Origin: JAAYRQ01 sp035647235
Lineage (GTDB): Bacteria; Bacillota; Syntrophomonadia; Syntrophomonadales; Syntrophomonadaceae
NCBI GenBank assembly: GCA_964514235.1
Contig: CAZEPV010000003.1
Span: forward strand, 1 to 64,000
Direction of reading: 5' to 3'
DNA: 64,000 bases
Below, one piece after another: positions 7,926 to 16,238 of the stretch. Under the pieces are notes generated by a model that was given only the letters and a program-made list of their open reading frames with translations, had not been told where the DNA came from and made no database searches. Numbering within the stretch: position 1 is the first letter of the stretch; each line of letters begins with the position of its first letter. Position numbers and translations under genes: made by a program.

Positions 7926-9668
7926 CTAAAGGGGATCTATATCAATCCCCATCTTCTTACATATCTCCTTTAGTCTATTATAATCTAAATCAGAATAGGA
8001 TTCGTTTTTCGCTGCGAATAATAAAGTTTCCACCATTTTACACTGTGCGCTTGTCCCTTTGGCTAGTTTTTCTTGATACATTTGATCATCGGCGATTTTG
8101 TATATATCAATCAACTTTTGCTTATTATCCTGGGCGGTAGCGAAACCTAATGATAAACTAAGGGGTAGGCTAGGTAATTCCTGGTTGTGTTTTACTATGT
8201 TAGACTGGATTCTTAGTATAATTTCCCGTCCTTTTTTTTCATTTGTTAAGGGTAAAATGGCCGCAAATTCGTCACCACCTACCCGGGCTAAAATATCTGA
8301 ACTGCGCAAGGACTGTTTTAAAACTTGGGCACAATTTATTAAAAGTTTATCCCCTGCTGAATGACCTAAGGCATCATTTATTAATTTCAAGCCGTTAATG
8401 TCTGATAAAATAATAGTAATTGGATATTTTCCGTATTTATTAAGTTGTGTCAATTCATATTCAAAATAATTTCGGTTATAAACTCCTGTTAGTTCATCAT
8501 GATAACTTAGATATTCTAGTTTAGTTTCGAAATCCTTTTGTTGTGTAACATCTCTGACGATAGACATTACATTTTTTTCCCCTTCCAAGACAAGACGTTC
8601 CTCGAAATGAAAAAGTCCCGCTTCATTTGCATAAGAATGTTCAATTAATTGCATTTTTCCAGTCATGAGGACTCTTTTTATAGCTTGACTAACTTTTTGG
8701 GCATTTTTAGCTGGCATAATATCGGCAACATTTTGCCCTATTATTTCATGATCCGTAATTATTTGTGAAATAATCAAATTGTCATTCAACTTTGCATCTA
8801 ATATTATTCCCTCAGCATTATAATGGAAAATCACATCTGGGATTGCCTTTACCATAGCTCGATTGCGGGCTTCATTTTTCTGTAGCTTTAATGTGGATTG
8901 CTTTATACGTGTCATTAGCCAGGTTATGCCAAATAGACCTACAAGCCATATAAGACTATAACCTGGCAGCAAGGCTATTTGCTGGGAGCTAATTAAGGCA
9001 GCATAAGGTGTTAGGGGTAAGGAAGCACTTATGCCTCCCCGTAAATCACCAATCTCATAACCCTGATAACCATGGCATTTGAGACAGCCTTCCTCTATAA
9101 TAAATGGTTGCATTAATCTTATCGCAGGTTCTCCATTAAAATTAGTAATATCTATAATTTCTTTGATTTGATTGTTTTCTTCTAATTTTTCCAAAGATTC
9201 TGTTTCCCAGCAGTCGGCAATGTTTATGGGATTTATAGCCTCAAGACTTGTTAGCCTATTATAGACCCTGTAATCATCCATGCGTATTTCATATATCTGG
9301 CGCATGATATAGGCGGGATTAAGTAGTGTAAGGGCATTTTTATTCGGAACTGGTAAAATGTAATCCTCGACCTCAGCGAGATATGGATTAGGGGGGTTGG
9401 TAGGTGTAATAGGGACATATACACCTCCATGTTCGGTAGCCCAAGCTCGAAAAGAATGATCATTTTCCACGGACATACGCAGTGCAATTATTGCTTCTGC
9501 TTCAATTCCCTTCTTTACCTGTACACAATTCCATGCTAGGACAGCCACAAGCAACAAAGTCCAACCTATTACTAAATAAAAACTTAATTTAGTAAAATGT
9601 AAATTTTTTGGGGGGTTAGCTCTTGAAGGTATATGGGTATTAAGTTTTTTTTCACCAAGCATACGCAT
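7926..9668 (-). CDS. diguanylate cyclase with Tll0287-like haem sensor and PAS domains
   Basis: A 580-residue membrane sensor. Helix at about 29-48, an extracytoplasmic DUF3365/Tll0287-like domain at about 55-225 carrying CLKCH (195-199, a c-type haem site), a second helix at 233-254, a PAS domain at 265-380, and a GGDEF domain at 385-555. GGDEF is intact at 464-468 and an RSSD inhibitory I-site sits five residues before it, so the protein should make cyclic di-GMP and be product-inhibited. The haem domain suggests redox or gas sensing. It converges on the HD-GYP remnant, its enzymatic opposite. Confidence 0.9.
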   Translation of the reverse strand: MRMLGEKKLNTHIPSRANPPKNLHFTKLSFYLVIGWTLLLVAVLAWNCVQVKKGIEAEAIIALRMSVENDHSFRAWATEHGGVYVPITPTNPPNPYLAEVEDYILPVPNKNALTLLNPAYIMRQIYEIRMDDYRVYNRLTSLEAINPINIADCWETESLEKLEENNQIKEIIDITNFNGEPAIRLMQPFIIEEGCLKCHGYQGYEIGDLRGGISASLPLTPYAALISSQQIALLPGYSLIWLVGLFGITWLMTRIKQSTLKLQKNEARNRAMVKAIPDVIFHYNAEGIILDAKLNDNLIISQIITDHEIIGQNVADIMPAKNAQKVSQAIKRVLMTGKMQLIEHSYANEAGLFHFEERLVLEGEKNVMSIVRDVTQQKDFETKLEYLSYHDELTGVYNRNYFEYELTQLNKYGKYPITIILSDINGLKLINDALGHSAGDKLLINCAQVLKQSLRSSDILARVGGDEFAAILPLTNEKKGREIILRIQSNIVKHNQELPSLPLSLSLGFATAQDNKQKLIDIYKIADDQMYQEKLAKGTSAQCKMVETLLFAAKNESYSDLDYNRLKEICKKMGIDIDPL

Positions 9669-10075
9669 TCTCCCTAAAAAAAATTATCCATAATTGGTTT
9701 AGGGGATTTATTATTGCTAAAATATTAAGACTATTACACTATATGGCAATAGGACTAAAATATTAAATTGTTATGATAATTTTAACATATTGGGGTATTA
9801 AAAGTTAATCCATATATTCAGTTAAGCAAAATATGGTATATGAAAGAGCAAAGTTGCTATGTATTATAGCAGAGTGTGCATATGGTAGGTATGCAATAAA
9901 GTGTTATAAGAAGCGGACAAATATTATATGAGCCTCCAGTCCTAGGCATAATGTTCTTCAAATATATTAGATCATATGATAATATTATTAAGGTATATAT
10001 CGGGGTCCAATGCAGGAAAATCTAGTTTGTTTTATGGGAATGGCGATGCTCTCAGAAATTAAAGGGGGGGAATTG
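9669..10075. other. non-coding stretch between divergent genes
   Basis: About 400 A+T-rich bases between the leftward cyclase gene and a rightward small-protein gene. It presumably carries both promoters, but no hexamer pair is clear enough to name. An in-frame ATG at 10010 could extend the next gene upstream. Confidence 0.35.
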
Positions 10076-10207
10076 GTGGCTGGGTTAAGTGCTGGTATTT
10101 TCTTAACGGCAGTTTCTCTAGTAGTTCCTTTGGTTATTTTATATTTTGTTATTAAATTAGCTGTGAAAAACGCTATTAAAGAATTGAGGGAGGAAAATAT
10201 ACTATAA
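10076..10207 (+). CDS. small single-helix membrane protein
   Basis: A predicted 43-residue protein: one hydrophobic helix (GIFLTAVSLVVPLVILYFVI) followed by a charged tail ending KELREENIL. Function unknown; small proteins with this helix plus charged-tail layout are common in Firmicutes. Start chosen at GTG 10076, which follows a GGGGGGG ribosome binding site by about six bases; an ATG at 10010 in the same frame would give 65 residues but has only a weak GGGG upstream. A hairpin terminator follows. Confidence 0.55.
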   Translation: MAGLSAGIFLTAVSLVVPLVILYFVIKLAVKNAIKELREENIL

Positions 10208-10228
10208 ATAATAGGAATAAATCCTTAA

Positions 10229-10266
10229 TAAAAAGACTAACTTTTGTATGGATGGTCTTTTTTTAT
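10229..10266 (+). terminator. Rho-independent terminator
   Basis: AAAAAGAC at about 10229 pairs with GTCTTTTT ending the hairpin, followed by more T residues. It closes the small membrane protein gene. Confidence 0.55.
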
Positions 10267-10353
10267 TTATAAAATTATATTTTATTTAATTATATTATGT
10301 TAAAGGAATATGGACTACTTTTGTCGTATTAATATGAAGGGGAGGCAAGAAAT

Positions 10354-10962
10354 GTGTCAGATATTTTAATCGTTGCAATTAATGGTAGCCCACATAAGGC
10401 GGGAAATACCTCAACTTTAATCCAAAAGGCTACTAATGAATGTGTAGAAATGGGGGCTAAGGTAGAACTTTTACATTGTCAAACTCTACTTAAATCTGTA
10501 AAGTCCCCCTTTTGTGTAGCATGCTCATCTCCCTGTTCTGGGAAATGTTATGCAAATACCGAACTGGGCAGTGCCTTAGACATTTTGGCTAAAGCTGATG
10601 GAGTAATCATCGGTAGTCCTGTTTACTTCGGTACAATATCAGGTCAAATTAAAGCCTTTTGGGATAGGACCCGCAGATTAAGAACAAATAAAAGTCTTTT
10701 AAATGTAGTAGGGGGGGCAATTTCGTCTGGTGCATCCCGCTTTGGGGGACAAGAGAATACTATCAATGCCATTCATGACATGTTTTTGGTACAAGGCATG
10801 CTTATTGCGGGGGATGGTCACCATACCGATAGCCCAGGTCACTTTGGCTGCGCCAGTCAGAAGCCATCTACTGAAGATATGTACGCAATTGAAAGGGCAA
10901 AAATATTAGGTAAAAGGATAATCGAAGTAGCCCGAGCTACTAAACCCTTGAGAAGACGTTAG
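10354..10962 (+). CDS. flavodoxin-family NAD(P)H-dependent oxidoreductase
   Basis: A 202-residue flavoprotein with an N-terminal FMN loop NGSPHKAGNTSTL and the second loop GSPVYFGTISGQ. FCVACSSPCSGKC gives four cysteines (C-x2-C-x3-C-x3-C), which may hold an iron-sulfur cluster as in Isf proteins, though the spacing differs from the classical motif and from the 1.2 kb paralogue. Probably a WrbA/Isf-like electron carrier or reductase; substrate unknown. GTG start after AAGGGGAGG; the overlapping ATG at 10352 is out of frame. Confidence 0.82.
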   Translation: MSDILIVAINGSPHKAGNTSTLIQKATNECVEMGAKVELLHCQTLLKSVKSPFCVACSSPCSGKCYANTELGSALDILAKADGVIIGSPVYFGTISGQIKAFWDRTRRLRTNKSLLNVVGGAISSGASRFGGQENTINAIHDMFLVQGMLIAGDGHHTDSPGHFGCASQKPSTEDMYAIERAKILGKRIIEVARATKPLRRR

Positions 10963-11043
10963 CTTTATTTTCGAAACGATGTTCTAATTCTAGGAATCCT
11001 TAAGCCTAATAGGCGTAGGGATTTTCTTATTTTAGGAGGTGAT

Positions 11044-12108
11044 TTGAGCTTGATCAGGAAAGAAATTGAAAAACGGGAAACCGAATTACTGGCTCCCTAT
11101 GCTACTTTTTCTACTTTATCTGAAGGTAGGGAATATGAAGAAGTACCAGATGAAATTAGAACTTGTTTTATGGTGGATAGGGATCGTATAATTCACTCCA
11201 AGTCTTTCCGTAGACTAAAACATAAAACCCAGGTTTTTATAGCCCCACCAGGTGATCATTATAGAAGCCGTTTGACCCACACCTTAGAGGTTAATCAAAT
11301 AGCCAAAACTATTGGTGCAGGCTTAAATCTAAATATTGACCTAATTGAGGCTATTGCTTTAGGGCATGATGTAGGACATACTCCATTTGCCCATGCTGGG
11401 GAGCAAATCCTAAATGAGCTCATTTCCACTGGATTTAGGCACAATGAAAATAGTATTCGGGTACTGACTAGAGTGGAGCAGCATCGCAATAATAATGGCT
11501 TAAACCTGAGTAAAGAGGTGCTAAACGGAATCTTATGCCATAGTGGCTATGGAAGCAATGCCAAGCCTGCTTACACCTTGGAAGGTCAAGTTATTAGACT
11601 AAGTGATAAGATTGCTTATGTGCAACATGATATTGATGATTCTATAAGGGCTGGCCTTTTAACTATTGATGATATTCCTAGGGAATACCTAAAAGTGTTG
11701 GGGTTTACCCATAGTGAACGTATAGCTACATTGGTAACCGATACGATTTCCCATACTAGGGGGCAATTAGCAGTCAAAAAGGATGGCTGTGAAATTGGGA
11801 TGAATCCCACCATCGAACAGGCTTTTAGGGGTCTGAGAACTTTTATGTTCGAGACCATTTATCGTGGTCCTGTATGTCTAGCTGAAAGAACAAGAGCCAT
11901 GTTTATTGTTGAACATCTTTTTAATTATTTTAAAAAGCACCCCGAAAAAATGAGCCCTTTATTTAGACAGATTATATCTGAGGAGGGAATAGAGCGGGCT
12001 GTAGCTGATTATATTGCTGGGATGAGTGATGCCTATTGTGTAGCTATGTTTAATGATATTTATATACCTAAGTCTCTAGTACCGGATGCAGCTAGATTTT
12101 TTGGCTAG
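11044..12108 (+). CDS. dgt: dGTPase-like deoxynucleoside triphosphate triphosphohydrolase
   Basis: A 354-residue HD-domain hydrolase that removes triphosphate from dNTPs. The metal site is visible: RSRLTHTLEV (first His), GHDVGHTPFAHAGE (the HD motif), and KIAYVQHDIDD (last Asp). Length and FRRLKHKTQVF fit the short dGTPase-like subgroup of Firmicutes (350 residues). It lies upstream of dnaG and rpoD, a usual neighbourhood in Clostridia. TTG start; AGGAGGT ends four bases before it, and a second in-frame TTG at 11050 is equally possible. Confidence 0.9.
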   Translation: MSLIRKEIEKRETELLAPYATFSTLSEGREYEEVPDEIRTCFMVDRDRIIHSKSFRRLKHKTQVFIAPPGDHYRSRLTHTLEVNQIAKTIGAGLNLNIDLIEAIALGHDVGHTPFAHAGEQILNELISTGFRHNENSIRVLTRVEQHRNNNGLNLSKEVLNGILCHSGYGSNAKPAYTLEGQVIRLSDKIAYVQHDIDDSIRAGLLTIDDIPREYLKVLGFTHSERIATLVTDTISHTRGQLAVKKDGCEIGMNPTIEQAFRGLRTFMFETIYRGPVCLAERTRAMFIVEHLFNYFKKHPEKMSPLFRQIISEEGIERAVADYIAGMSDAYCVAMFNDIYIPKSLVPDAARFFG

Positions 12109-12195
12109 TTATTCAGAAATAAATATTAATTATTTAGACATATTTCGAATAATTAGAAGGAATTATTATTTGCTTATAGAATAGTAGGTGAGGTA

Positions 12196-13968
12196 ATGAC
12201 AAGATATAACAATAATGATTTAGTAGGGGAAATTCAATCCCGCATAGATATTGTCGATTTGGTATCTGAAACGGTAGATTTAACCAGGAAAGGCAATAGA
12301 TATTGGGGAAAATGTCCTTTTCATCAAGAAAATACCGCGTCATTTTGTGTTACCCCCGAAAAAAACATGTTTTATTGTTTTGGTTGTAATACAGGAGGGG
12401 ATATTTTTACCTTTGTCATGAAAAGGGATAATCTAGATTTTCGAGGTGCTTTGGATACTTTGGCTTCTAAGGCAGGTATTCAAAGGGCATCATCTACCTT
12501 CTCCAAAGGTCTTGGGCGCAGAAAAAGGATTACATCTATAAATACAGCAGTTGCTGAGTTCTATCAGCAGTCTTTAATGCAGAAAAAGGGCCAGGCTAAA
12601 AATTATCTAACTAACCGTAACATAAATGAAGCCATGATTAATGCATTTAAAATCGGATATGCTGATGAATCTTGGGATAGTTTGGAAAGGTATATGCTTA
12701 AACAAGGTTACTTGGCTAAAGATTTAAGGGAAGCTGGATTAATTAGGTATAGCGAAAAGGCAAACAAAAACTATGATCTTTTTCGTAATCGTATTATGTT
12801 TCCTATATTCTCCTATAATGGCGAAATAATTGGTTTTGGTGGACGAGTTTTGGATGACCAGATGCCGAAATATATAAATAGCCCAGAGACCGATATATTT
12901 TCCAAGGGAAGAAATTTATATGGTTTGTATCAAAGCCAGGATTTCATTAGGAAATTGAACCAGATTATTTTAGTGGAGGGATATATAGATTGTATTAAGT
13001 TACATCAATATGGAATATGTAATGTAGCTGCCACACTAGGTACCGCTTTTACTAAAGAGCAAGCTGAATTGATTAAAAGAAATGCCGAGGAAGTTATAAT
13101 TTTGTATGATGCTGATGAAGCTGGGCAAAGAGAAACTCTGAAAGTCATCGACATATTATCTAAAAGCGACATACAAATAAATGTTGTAACTTTACCAGGC
13201 TCAATTGATCCAGATGAATATTTGGATTTGTACGGAAAAGAGGATTTTTTATATTTTTTAAAGAATAATAAGATTAGTTATATCGAATATAAATTAAATT
13301 GGTATATAAATGAGGCAGATGAAATATATACAAAGGATAAGGTTAGAATTATCAATAGCTTACGCCCCGACTATATGAATTTAAACAGTGCTATTGAAAA
13401 GGATAATGTAATAAAACTTATATCCCGCAAATTAGAAATTAGGGAGAATATAGTTTACCAAGAATTTAATTTGAATCGTAGACAAGCTGATAGTGGAGGT
13501 ATAAAAAGGAATAAAAAGCAAATAATTAGAGATAATAAAAGATATTATGATAACTATAGCTTAGAAGAGAAAATTGTAGCTACAATGTTAAAAGACGCAG
13601 ATATTAAGGAAATAATTTTAGAGCACGATATTTTAAATATCTTATCTGAACCCAAGCTAAAAAAGGTAGCTTTTCTTATTAAAGAATTTGCGGATAACGA
13701 CAATCTTCAACTTGAGGAATTAATAAGGGAAAATGAAATGGAGACCATTTGGGCTAGGATTTTAATGTGCGCTGAAACTACTAATTTGGAATCATATGAA
13801 TTAAAGGATTATTTGAGACAAGTTGTGATAAATAGGGAACAGGAAAAATGGGGTGCAATGCACCATAAATTAGCAAGTATAAATGATAATGGTGATTTTA
13901 ACTCTATGTTAAATTTCATTTTGAGTTTTAAAGAAATTATGAGAACTACCCAGGAAGGGGGGATATAA
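12196..13968 (+). CDS. dnaG: DNA primase
   Basis: A 590-residue replicative primase making RNA primers at the fork. An N-terminal zinc ribbon of CHC2 type has C40, H43, C61 and C64. The catalytic core follows, with the TOPRIM domain showing LVEGYIDCIKLH and ILYDADEAGQ. The variable C-terminal part would bind DnaB helicase. Second gene of the dgt-dnaG-sigA cluster; its TAA overlaps the ATG of sigA, implying translational coupling. ATG start preceded by AGGTGAGG. Confidence 0.96.
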   Translation: MTRYNNNDLVGEIQSRIDIVDLVSETVDLTRKGNRYWGKCPFHQENTASFCVTPEKNMFYCFGCNTGGDIFTFVMKRDNLDFRGALDTLASKAGIQRASSTFSKGLGRRKRITSINTAVAEFYQQSLMQKKGQAKNYLTNRNINEAMINAFKIGYADESWDSLERYMLKQGYLAKDLREAGLIRYSEKANKNYDLFRNRIMFPIFSYNGEIIGFGGRVLDDQMPKYINSPETDIFSKGRNLYGLYQSQDFIRKLNQIILVEGYIDCIKLHQYGICNVAATLGTAFTKEQAELIKRNAEEVIILYDADEAGQRETLKVIDILSKSDIQINVVTLPGSIDPDEYLDLYGKEDFLYFLKNNKISYIEYKLNWYINEADEIYTKDKVRIINSLRPDYMNLNSAIEKDNVIKLISRKLEIRENIVYQEFNLNRRQADSGGIKRNKKQIIRDNKRYYDNYSLEEKIVATMLKDADIKEIILEHDILNILSEPKLKKVAFLIKEFADNDNLQLEELIRENEMETIWARILMCAETTNLESYELKDYLRQVVINREQEKWGAMHHKLASINDNGDFNSMLNFILSFKEIMRTTQEGGI

Positions 13969-15065
13969 TGAAACTGGATAAGAAGTTAGCTGAATCAATA
14001 AATACCTTGGCTGAGAAAGGTAAAAAAAATAAAAGTTTAACTTACGAAGACATCATCGAGGAATTGCATAATTTCAACTTAGAGCCCGATCATATAGATG
14101 ATATATTTGAACATTTCCAGACTTTGGGCATAGAAGTAATTAATGATGTTGAGTCAGATGAAGAAGATGTTGATGAAGAAGATGTTGGAGAGGAAGATAA
14201 TAACGAAACTGAAAAGATTGCAGTTCCAGATGGGGTTGATATAGATGATCCAGTCAGAATGTATTTGAAGGAAATTGGTAGGGTCCCCCTTTTAACCGCA
14301 AAAGAGGAAGTTAGCTTAGCAGAACGAATCGAAGCAGGTGATGATGAGGCTAGAAAACAGTTAGTCGAGGCTAACTTACGACTAGTAGTAAGCATTGCCA
14401 AGCGTTATGTAGGGCGGGGTATGCTATTTTTAGATTTAATTCAAGAAGGTAATTTGGGCCTTATGAAAGCAGTCGAAAAATTTGACTACCGTAAAGGTTT
14501 TAAGTTTAGTACTTATGCCACATGGTGGATAAGACAGGCTATAACGCGAGCTATTGCAGATCAGGCGAGAACTATTCGTATCCCTGTCCATATGGTGGAA
14601 ACTATCAATAAGTTATCTAGGGTGCAAAGAGGACTATTGCAAACACTAGGAAGAGAACCGACACCTAGTGAAATAGCTGAAGAAATGGATATTCCTGTGG
14701 ATAGGGTTATTGAAATAATGAAGGTAGCCCAAGAGCCCGTCTCCCTTGAAACTCCAATTGGTGAGGAAGATGATAGCCATTTAGGGGATTTTATTACAGA
14801 TGAAGATGCGGAATCACCTGAAGAATCTGCTTCATTTGTTTTGTTAAGGGAACACTTGGATGGCATCTTAAATACCCTTACTGAAAGGGAAGAAAAGGTT
14901 TTACGCCTAAGATTTGGCCTAGATGATGGTAAGCCTAGAACCCTTGAGGAAGTGGGCCAAGAATTTGGTGTGACTCGGGAAAGAATTAGACAAATAGAAG
15001 CTAAAGCTCTGAGAAAGTTAAGACATCCTTCTCGTAGTAAAAAACTTAAAGACTATATAGAATAA
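13968..15065 (+). CDS. rpoD: RNA polymerase primary sigma factor (SigA/RpoD)
   Basis: A 365-residue sigma-70 directing RNA polymerase to housekeeping promoters. Region 1.2 starts at DDPVRMYLKEIG; region 2.3-2.4 is YATWWIRQAITRAI; region 3 IRIPVHMVETINKL; region 4.2 helix-turn-helix is RTLEEVGQEFGVTRERIRQ. Before region 1.2 there is a short acidic stretch made of DEEDV-like repeats (about 60-80), the reduced region 1.1 of Firmicutes SigA. The ATG overlaps the dnaG stop. The promoters listed below match the consensus this sigma would read. Confidence 0.97.
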   Translation: MKLDKKLAESINTLAEKGKKNKSLTYEDIIEELHNFNLEPDHIDDIFEHFQTLGIEVINDVESDEEDVDEEDVGEEDNNETEKIAVPDGVDIDDPVRMYLKEIGRVPLLTAKEEVSLAERIEAGDDEARKQLVEANLRLVVSIAKRYVGRGMLFLDLIQEGNLGLMKAVEKFDYRKGFKFSTYATWWIRQAITRAIADQARTIRIPVHMVETINKLSRVQRGLLQTLGREPTPSEIAEEMDIPVDRVIEIMKVAQEPVSLETPIGEEDDSHLGDFITDEDAESPEESASFVLLREHLDGILNTLTEREEKVLRLRFGLDDGKPRTLEEVGQEFGVTRERIRQIEAKALRKLRHPSRSKKLKDYIE

Positions 15066-15095
15066 AAAAAACTACTTTATTTTCGCGAATCGAAG

Positions 15096-15124
15096 TTGAC
15101 AATAACCTCAAGAGATAATATAAT
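15096..15124 (+). promoter_or_regulatory. sigma-A promoter of tRNA-Asn
   Basis: Perfect consensus TTGACA (15096-15101) and TATAAT (15119-15124) with a 17-bp spacer, 18 bp upstream of the tRNA. Confidence 0.85.
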
Positions 15125-15141
15125 AATCAACGTCAGGGCAT

Positions 15142-15216
15142 TCCTCGATAGCTCAATGGTAGAGCATCCGGCTGTTAACCGGAGGGTTGTAGGTTCGAAT
15201 CCTACTCGAGGAGCCA
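15142..15216 (+). tRNA. tRNA-Asn (GTT)
   Basis: Complete cloverleaf: acceptor TCCTCGA pairs perfectly with TCGAGGA, D arm GCTC/GAGC, anticodon stem CCGGC/GCCGG around loop TGTTAAC? with anticodon GTT, T arm GTAGG-TTCGAAT-CCTAC, discriminator G and an encoded CCA (15214-15216). Confidence 0.95.
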
Positions 15217-15232
15217 TTTTAAAGAAAATAGG

Positions 15233-15256
15233 GCGGTAACAGGGTTACCGCTTTTT
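15233..15256 (+). terminator. terminator of tRNA-Asn
   Basis: GCGGTAAC (15233-15240), a 3-nt loop, GTTACCGC (15244-15251), then TTTTT. It makes tRNA-Asn a separate transcription unit. Confidence 0.85.
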
Positions 15257-15306
15257 ACTTGCAAATCGCAGTAGGAAGAAATTTGCTGGGATTTTTGAAA
15301 AGGCTC

Positions 15307-15335
15307 TTGACCTTTTAGAAGAAATTTTATATACT
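15307..15335 (+). promoter_or_regulatory. sigma-A promoter of the tRNA-Met/Glu/Val cluster
   Basis: TTGACC (15307-15312) and TATACT (15330-15335) with a 17-bp spacer, about 40 bp before tRNA-Met. Confidence 0.75.
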
Positions 15336-15374
15336 TACTTCTGCAAGGTTTTACAGGGTTTCAAGTAAAAGCCT

Positions 15375-15450
15375 GGGCCTATAGCTCAGTTGGCAGAGCC
15401 ACCGGCTCATAACCGGTCGGTCCCAGGTTCGAATCCTGGTAGGCCCACCA
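15375..15450 (+). tRNA. tRNA-Met (CAT)
   Basis: Acceptor GGGCCTA pairs with TAGGCCC; D arm GCTC/GAGC; anticodon stem ACCGG/CCGGT around CTCATAA with anticodon CAT; T arm CCAGG-TTCGAAT-CCTGG; encoded CCA. It is not an initiator by its fully paired acceptor end. An elongator Met is most likely; a lysidine-modified tRNA-Ile2 also reads as CAT and cannot be excluded by eye. Confidence 0.9.
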
Positions 15451-15457
15451 TTAAATT

Positions 15458-15532
15458 GGCCCCTTGGTCAAGCGGTTAAGACACCGCCCTTTCACGGCGG
15501 TATCAGGGGTTCGAGTCCCCTAGGGGTCACCA
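15458..15532 (+). tRNA. tRNA-Glu (TTC)
   Basis: Acceptor GGCCCCT pairs with AGGGGTC (one G-T wobble), anticodon stem CCGCC/GGCGG around CTTTCAC with anticodon TTC, T arm AGGGG-TTCGAGT-CCCCT, encoded CCA. Eight bases downstream of tRNA-Met in the same transcript. Confidence 0.94.
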
Positions 15533-15535
15533 TTA

Positions 15536-15611
15536 GGGCGATTAGCTCAGTTGGGAGAGCACCTGCCTTACAAGCAGGGGGTCGGCAGTTCAAGCCTGTC
15601 ATCGCCCACCA
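15536..15611 (+). tRNA. tRNA-Val (TAC)
   Basis: Acceptor GGGCGAT pairs with ATCGCCC; anticodon stem CCTGC/GCAGG around CTTACAA with anticodon TAC; T arm GGCAG-TTCAAGC-CTGTC; encoded CCA. The 3' part of this gene and 3 bases beyond form one of two 40-bp direct repeats (see 15575-15614 and 19089-19128), showing it was an integration target. Confidence 0.95.
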
Positions 15612-15614
15612 TTG
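15575..15614 (+). repeat. left attachment site (attL) in the 3' end of tRNA-Val
   Basis: Forty bases, from CAGGGGGTC through the T arm, acceptor and CCA to ATTG, are identical to 19089-19128 in the same orientation. Tyrosine recombinases typically use tRNA 3' ends as attB, leaving such a repeat. The two copies are 3514 bp apart and bracket integrase and excisionase fragments. Confidence 0.85.
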
Positions 15615-15691
15615 CCGAAAGATAGGTATTTTAGGGGGTCATAAAAGCCACTTTTGAAAGGTGGCCGTGACCATAGATAAAAAATGCCTTT

Positions 15692-15741
15692 TGGCCACCT
15701 TCTCTTAAAAAAAAGAGGAAAGGTGGCCAGTTTTATTTTTC
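15692..15741 (+). terminator. terminator downstream of the tRNA cluster
   Basis: A strong hairpin: TGGCCACCTTCTCTT (15692-15706) against AAGAGGAAAGGTGGCCA (15713-15729) with a small bulge, followed by TTTTATTTTT. Part of the stem (AAAGGTGGCC) also occurs as a direct copy at 15657-15666. Confidence 0.7.
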
Positions 15742-15796
15742 TGAACAAATTGCTTTTATGAAAATGTTCGACTTATAAAATTCAGGGGGTATAATT

Positions 15797-15988
15797 ATGT
15801 ATCTACAAATGGCAATAAAGAATTTTTACAGGCAAAAGTCACTTGAGGACGTAAGCAGTAAAACAATGCAAAATTACAAAGATGTTTTTAATATCTTTCA
15901 AGAATTTTGTATAAGAAATGAAATTATTGAAATAACAGGAGTGGATAAAAATATAATTAAAAACTTCTTATGGATTTTCCAATTCTAG
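15797..15988 (+). pseudogene. integrase N-terminal (core-binding) fragment
   Basis: A 63-residue frame resembling the SAM-like core-binding domain of tyrosine recombinases: YRQKSLEDVSSKTMQNYKDV then IFQEFCIRN and KNIIKNFLW. Its catalytic domain (R-H-R-Y) is absent; the similarity stops at about base 15970, where the frame runs into the reverse complement of the excisionase-like fragment. AGGGGG ribosome binding site and ATG start are intact. It lies 180 bp inside the left attachment repeat, where an integrase gene is expected. Confidence 0.65.
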
Positions 15989-16118
15989 AGCAAGGAAAAT
16001 CTGCTTGACTACACATGGCGTATGCTTTCACTTCTGAAATTCTCAATAGTCGTGCCATTTCTAGAACATATAGAAACTCTGGTGCGGTTTCCCAATTTAA
16101 GATTTTTTTGAAACACAA
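15957..16118 (-). pseudogene. excisionase-like helix-turn-helix fragment
   Basis: A 53-residue leftward frame with TTG start behind GGAGGGG. It reads APEFLYVLEMARLLRISEV, KAYAMCSQADFP and CSRIGKSIR, a good match to the Xis/HTH_17 DNA-binding domain (usual form: EFLTVEEVAxLLRIS...AY...FPxxRIGRxIR). It stops with SF just after RIGKSIR, where family members continue with a wing and helix, so it is slightly truncated. Its 3' end overlaps the 3' end of the opposing integrase fragment, marking a deletion junction. Confidence 0.6.
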
Positions 16119-16148
16119 AGCCTCATCCCCTCCATTTTAAAAAAGTCC

Positions 16149-16192
16149 AATATAAAAGCCCCTACCAATTTAAAGGCAAGGGCTTTTATATT
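16149..16192 (-). terminator. terminator of the two-gene island operon
   Basis: A perfect 13-bp inverted repeat, AATATAAAAGCCC (16149-16161) and GGGCTTTTATATT (16180-16192), lies just downstream of the leftward secreted-protein gene; the A/T-rich arms give a T-run on either strand. Confidence 0.65.
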
Positions 16193-16238
16193 CCAGCATA
16201 AGAAAACTTCTCGTTTTTAAAGATAGTGAGCGATTGAC

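Noticed and set aside
15657..15732. CRISPR-like repeats with the AAAGGTGGCC unit
   Set aside because: Only two direct copies plus one inverted copy within a terminator hairpin; there is no regular repeat-spacer pattern.
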